Positions 30,243 to 33,465 of a DNA stretch of 33,465 nucleotides are shown here, piece after piece (the first letter of the stretch is position 1; each line of letters begins with the position of its first letter). The notes below the pieces were generated by a model. It was given only the letters and a program-made list of their open reading frames with translations. It was not told the DNA's origin and did not search any database. The position numbers and the translations under genes are program-made. Source of the DNA: a virus; the IMG/VR virus record IMGVR_UViG_3300021085_000115, positions 1 through 33,465 of that record. One strand, given 5' to 3'.

Positions 30243-30698
30243 TTAACGTTTAAAAATTAGCATGATCATTCCCATGATTACGCTAAAACTTATTATAGCT
30301 GACGAGAATATTAAGCCTATAGTTTTTGCGAACTTAATATTTTCGCGTCTGCGTATTTTTTTCAGCCTTATTTGCTTCTCATGCTCCAGCCTAGATTCCT
30401 CGACTCTGTTCATGATTTCGCGGTAATCAGATCCAAGTCCGGCCATAAGCATCTGATCTTTTAAGGTCTGGTTGAAATGTGCCAACTGCCGTTTTGCCAT
30501 TTGGATCTGCGTACTTTCTTTCACGCTCAGACGGCCAACATATTTGCTTTCAACTTCCTGGATCGCTTCGTTTGCTGTTGCATAGCGACCCATAACGCTA
30601 CTCAGATCCGTTGCATGACCGCTTGCCTCTTTGAGTGCACCAATCGCATCGTTTAAGCCTTTTACCACGCTTATAACTGTTGCGATTTCGGCAATCAT
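30243..30698 (-). CDS. Coiled-coil protein with C-terminal membrane anchor
   Basis: 151 residues. Residues 1-100 are helical (IQEVESKYVGRLSVKESTQI). A basic patch (QIRLKKIRRRENIKFAKT) precedes one hydrophobic segment near 127-148 (IGLIFSSAIISFSVIMGMIM). Tail-anchored topology with a cytosolic coiled coil is likely. No family recognised; it could be a lysis accessory or a virion membrane-contact protein. Confidence 0.65.
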   Translation of the reverse strand: MIAEIATVISVVKGLNDAIGALKEASGHATDLSSVMGRYATANEAIQEVESKYVGRLSVKESTQIQMAKRQLAHFNQTLKDQMLMAGLGSDYREIMNRVEESRLEHEKQIRLKKIRRRENIKFAKTIGLIFSSAIISFSVIMGMIMLIFKR

Positions 30699-30710
30699 AA
30701 AACAAGGCCA

Positions 30711-31049
30711 TTAAGCCCAAGGCGTACCGCTTGCCGTGGTCGGAGTAATCTGCGCGTCAATGTTTGCTTGCAAGTTAGTCTCCACTTCAGACTTTTCTAC
30801 GCCGTTAGCAAACACCCAATTTTTCACCATCTCTTCGGTCACATCCGCGTAAGGCGTGTAATCCGATGCAGTGGGGTCAGGTGTAAATGATACGGTGCCG
30901 TAGTTTGATGCGCTGTAGTTGACAGCATCATCCCCGGTGCCTTCCTGTGTCGCGGTACAATTCCAATGCGCTATCACTATCGCCCCGTTCATGTCCTCAG
31001 GTAATAAGTCCCGCTCTAGCTGTAATATCTGCCAGTTGAATGTTGCCAT
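30711..31049 (-). CDS. DUF7936-like protein after the tail fibre
   Basis: 112 residues, ATG three bases after the fibre stop. MATFNWQILQLERDLLPEDM, GAIVIAHWNCTATQ, NYGTVSFTPDPTA and TEEMVKNWVFANG follow the order of the DUF7936 family found in marine phages directly behind tail-fibre genes. Beta-rich front, helical end. It may be a fibre-associated or assembly protein; this is inferred from position. Confidence 0.75.
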   Translation of the reverse strand: MATFNWQILQLERDLLPEDMNGAIVIAHWNCTATQEGTGDDAVNYSASNYGTVSFTPDPTASDYTPYADVTEEMVKNWVFANGVEKSEVETNLQANIDAQITPTTASGTPWA

Positions 31050-31052
31050 TTT

Positions 31053-33465
31053 TTATTCCTCTTCTAAGTCTTTTACGCGCTTGCGTAGTTGTTGAATTTC
31101 TTTGATGAGCATTGGCACTAACTTTGAGTAGTCTACGCCCATCATTTCGTCAGGGTCTTCTGTTGCTGACACTGCTTCAGGTGCAACTTCAATTAGCTCT
31201 TGAGCAATCATGCCGTAGTCTTGATGCTGACCGTCTGCTTTCCAATCAAACTTACGCACCTGAATAGCGTCTACTTTGCTACCTGCGTCATCAGCGTCTG
31301 CAATGTTTTCTTTGAGGCGTTGGTCTGATGAGGTGTTGTAGGTTGTGGCTGTTGAAGAAACAGTGATCGACCCTTTTTCTTCTCCTGCTTTTCGGATAGA
31401 AAGCAAAATACCATCTGTGTTACGTCCCATTATGTTGTCTGCGCCAGCGTTATTAATCATCAGGCGGCCAGCAGATGAAATGGATGTGCCGACGTTAGTG
31501 TCGTTTTGCCCAGGGGTTACATCGTTAGTACCAACCAACAAATTCCCACCAGACAGCCTCATCTTTTCTGACCACGTTAACGCCGCACCAGCTCCAGAGG
31601 TGTTGTTGCCAGCCGATTGCCAGATGTAATCTGCGCCTGACATTACTAGCCGCGAAGCTGACCCGTTAGCGATATATTTCTCGCCGGAATTGTAATACCA
31701 GTTTTGAGATAAATGCGTAACGCCAGCGTATGCGGAAACCATGCCGCCAGATTGTAGCTGTAAAGCACCAGACGAGCCGTCAGGTAGAACGAATGCGCTT
31801 GGGGTAACGGATATGCCCACGTTGCCTGACGAGTCGATTTTTAAAACTTGAGTTGCTGTTGCACTATTCCCCGCTGTTCCACTGGGATATGTAAAAAATG
31901 TGTGGTTTCCGCTCTGTTGAACGTATTCACTGCCCGCGTCTGATTTGATGTATTTTGGGCCGGAATTATTAGTAATGTTATTAGATAGATATGTTGATGA
32001 CCCTGCTCCCACTCCCGGTATATGCGTATATAAATTTGCTTGCTCACCAATTTGCAAACTTTGGATATAGGCACCTGTTGCGCTAGGAACAACACCAATA
32101 CCCACGTTGCCGTCAGCTTTAAAAGTTACATTTGTTGTCCAACTACTACCGTATTGAAAAAGTTCTATATCACCAGTCGATACAAGTTTTAACAACCCCG
32201 AGCTACCTGAAGAACTGGTGCCAATTGTGAGATTGGTATTGGTTCCGTTTGGTTGTATGCTCGCGCTTCCGCTGAAACTTATATTGCCATTTACTTCAAG
32301 TCTCTCGCTGGCGGTGCTGGTGCCTAGCGCTAATTTTCCATCGCTGGTTATCCGCGCCCTCTCTCCGGTGCCACCATAAGCGCCAAATACTATAGGTGCT
32401 GCTGAACCGCTGGTCGCAGCTAAACCACCCTGGAAGTAAACTTGCCCTCCAGTTGCGACAATTCTTGCTGTTCCTCCGGTGCCAGTTGTTTCTTGATTTC
32501 CTAGGATGACATCAATGCCAACTCTTGCTGTCGACGATAAATGAAGGTCTTTGAATCGCGCTCCAGTAGAGCCAAGATCAATAGCATTATCAGCAGCAGA
32601 GCCATTATCTCTTGGTTCAATATAAGAACCAAAAAATGTTAAACCCGATTTACCAGTAGCGGGGTTTCCTTGAATGTACATACTGCCACTGGAAGTACCC
32701 AACGAGCCAACTTCAGATCCGTCTTTATAAAGCCCCAAGATTTTTCCGTCTGAGCCAGTTCGGTTCATTAAAACAGGTTCGGCGTTTGATCTTATGAACC
32801 TTGCGCCCCCATTACCAGCACGTAGCTCAATACCGTAGTTAGAGAATGTAGTATTCGTCTTGCCCACCAAGAAATTGCCATCATTTGTCAGACGCGCCCT
32901 CTCTATGTTGTTAGTGCCAAAAGCAATATGCGCGTTTGACGCATTCCACAAAAACGCACCGCTGGCATTATTGGCGTATACACCTCCTGACAGGTAAAGG
33001 TTACGAAACGCAAGACTAGAACTATGTCCCAGATCGACACTATTATGGGTCTCTGGGTAAAAGTGATTGGTATCCAGATTTGTTAACGCCGCGCCTCTAG
33101 CGCCTAGTTGTAGGTTACCGTTTGCACCATCAATTCTTAATTTGCCGCTGTGCGTACTTATGGAGCCCGCCAGTGAATTGTCGTTATATAGGTATAAAAC
33201 ACCACCGTCAGTTCCCTTTCTGTTGAGATACAAAACACCGCCGTTAGTTGGCCCGGTGATGTTGACAGCGCCAGTGCTGAACACTTCTAGTCCAGAGGTA
33301 GTGAAAGAATTGTCGACAGCTTTACCAACTAAAAACGAACCGCCACTTGTGAGCCGCGCCCTCTCGGTGTCGTTAGTACCGAAACGCATGGCTCCGTTGC
33401 TGACATTCCATAGAAACGTTTCTGATCCGCTTCTAGCAAGATACATTCTTAGATTGCCTGAAGTG
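31053..33465 (-). CDS. Giant tail-tip/fibre protein, C-terminal part with S74 chaperone
   Basis: Residues about 2,418 to 3,221 of the protein that starts at 7253; the ATG at 33446 is an internal Met, not a start. The repetitive shaft continues with ERARLTNDGNFLVGK-type phrases. Near residue 3131 SSDQRLKENI begins the S74-type intramolecular chaperone: Ser3131 would be the cleavage nucleophile and the Lys of RLK its partner. FDWKADGQHQDYGMIAQELI, then GVDYSKLVPMLIKEIQQLRK and the ending VKDLEEE are family-typical trimer helices. The domain helps the fibre fold and then cuts itself off. Stop TAA at 31055-31053. Confidence 0.92.
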   Translation of the reverse strand, partial: TSGNLRMYLARSGSETFLWNVSNGAMRFGTNDTERARLTSGGSFLVGKAVDNSFTTSGLEVFSTGAVNITGPTNGGVLYLNRKGTDGGVLYLYNDNSLAGSISTHSGKLRIDGANGNLQLGARGAALTNLDTNHFYPETHNSVDLGHSSSLAFRNLYLSGGVYANNASGAFLWNASNAHIAFGTNNIERARLTNDGNFLVGKTNTTFSNYGIELRAGNGGARFIRSNAEPVLMNRTGSDGKILGLYKDGSEVGSLGTSSGSMYIQGNPATGKSGLTFFGSYIEPRDNGSAADNAIDLGSTGARFKDLHLSSTARVGIDVILGNQETTGTGGTARIVATGGQVYFQGGLAATSGSAAPIVFGAYGGTGERARITSDGKLALGTSTASERLEVNGNISFSGSASIQPNGTNTNLTIGTSSSGSSGLLKLVSTGDIELFQYGSSWTTNVTFKADGNVGIGVVPSATGAYIQSLQIGEQANLYTHIPGVGAGSSTYLSNNITNNSGPKYIKSDAGSEYVQQSGNHTFFTYPSGTAGNSATATQVLKIDSSGNVGISVTPSAFVLPDGSSGALQLQSGGMVSAYAGVTHLSQNWYYNSGEKYIANGSASRLVMSGADYIWQSAGNNTSGAGAALTWSEKMRLSGGNLLVGTNDVTPGQNDTNVGTSISSAGRLMINNAGADNIMGRNTDGILLSIRKAGEEKGSITVSSTATTYNTSSDQRLKENIADADDAGSKVDAIQVRKFDWKADGQHQDYGMIAQELIEVAPEAVSATEDPDEMMGVDYSKLVPMLIKEIQQLRKRVKDLEEE
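32332..32364. repeat. 33-bp repeat in the fibre gene, copy 2
   Basis: Identical to 763-795; both copies lie in the same reading frame of the fibre gene and encode the same turn of the repetitive shaft. Confidence 0.85.
33367..33465. repeat. 99-bp exact repeat, copy at the contig end
   Basis: Identical to 1348-1446. The contig stops exactly at the last identical base: the next base would be A (position 1, circular) against C at 1447. A contig ending at a repeat boundary is what an assembler with a word size near 99 would produce, so the joint should be confirmed. Confidence 0.95.

Noticed and set aside
31053-33446. A separate 797-residue fibre gene starting at ATG 33446
   Set aside because: The frame is open upstream through the contig end into the 1-7253 frame, and no ribosome site precedes this ATG.

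Overview
The window looks like the complete genome of a tailed bacteriophage (siphovirus type: HK97-fold capsid, lambda-type terminase and portal, tape measure, long non-contractile tail genes) presented as a circularly permuted contig. The decisive sign is a reading frame that runs off the left edge on the minus strand and continues in phase from the right edge. Joined, positions 7253 to 1 and 33465 to 31053 encode one protein of about 3,221 residues with no stop codon in the frame (I checked every codon of the left part). Shine-Dalgarno sites, ATGA-type stop/start overlaps and the families DUF3310, DUF6447-like and DUF7936-like suggest a proteobacterial, probably aquatic, host; the sequence alone does not name it.

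Layout. (1) Structure and packaging, all minus strand, transcribed from 19997 leftward through the contig joint: a GpZ-like protein, small and large terminase, a Mor-like regulator, a 231-bp tandem 9-mer array, a gpW-like connector protein, portal, fused prohead protease/major capsid protein, head-tail joining proteins, major tail protein, tail assembly chaperones with a -1 frameshift signal, tape measure, two distal tail proteins, a DUF6950/NlpC-like protein, and the giant tail-tip/fibre protein ending in an S74 self-cleaving chaperone domain. (2) After the joint, still minus: a DUF7936-like protein, a membrane protein, a DUF6447-like protein, two small membrane proteins, a 3TM-holin-like protein and a T4-type lysozyme (lysis cassette). 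(3) 20303 to 25677, minus: replication and DNA modification, with a PDDEXK resolvase, an unknown 177-residue protein, a primase-helicase, a cytosine-C5 methyltransferase overlapped almost entirely by a second long frame, small proteins, an iteron-rich intergenic region, an unknown protein with an SSB-like C-terminal tip and DUF3310. (4) 25869 to 28763, plus: an early-looking operon with a serine-recombinase-fold protein lacking its catalytic serine, small proteins, a YqaJ-type exonuclease, a winged-helix protein and a zinc-ribbon protein.

Modules 3 and 4 diverge from a 191-bp control region (25678 to 25868) carrying a TGGTTAA/TTAACCA dyad. Modules 4 and 2 converge with overlapping stop codons at 28760 to 28763. 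No tyrosine integrase, CI-type repressor or tRNA was seen, so a temperate lifestyle is not supported.

The points most worth a second look are the dual-frame methyltransferase locus, the T-free 9-mer array beside a Mor-like gene, the iteron/hairpin region at 20813 to 21059, the inactive-looking recombinase, and the giant fibre gene with its exact 99-bp repeat at the contig end.
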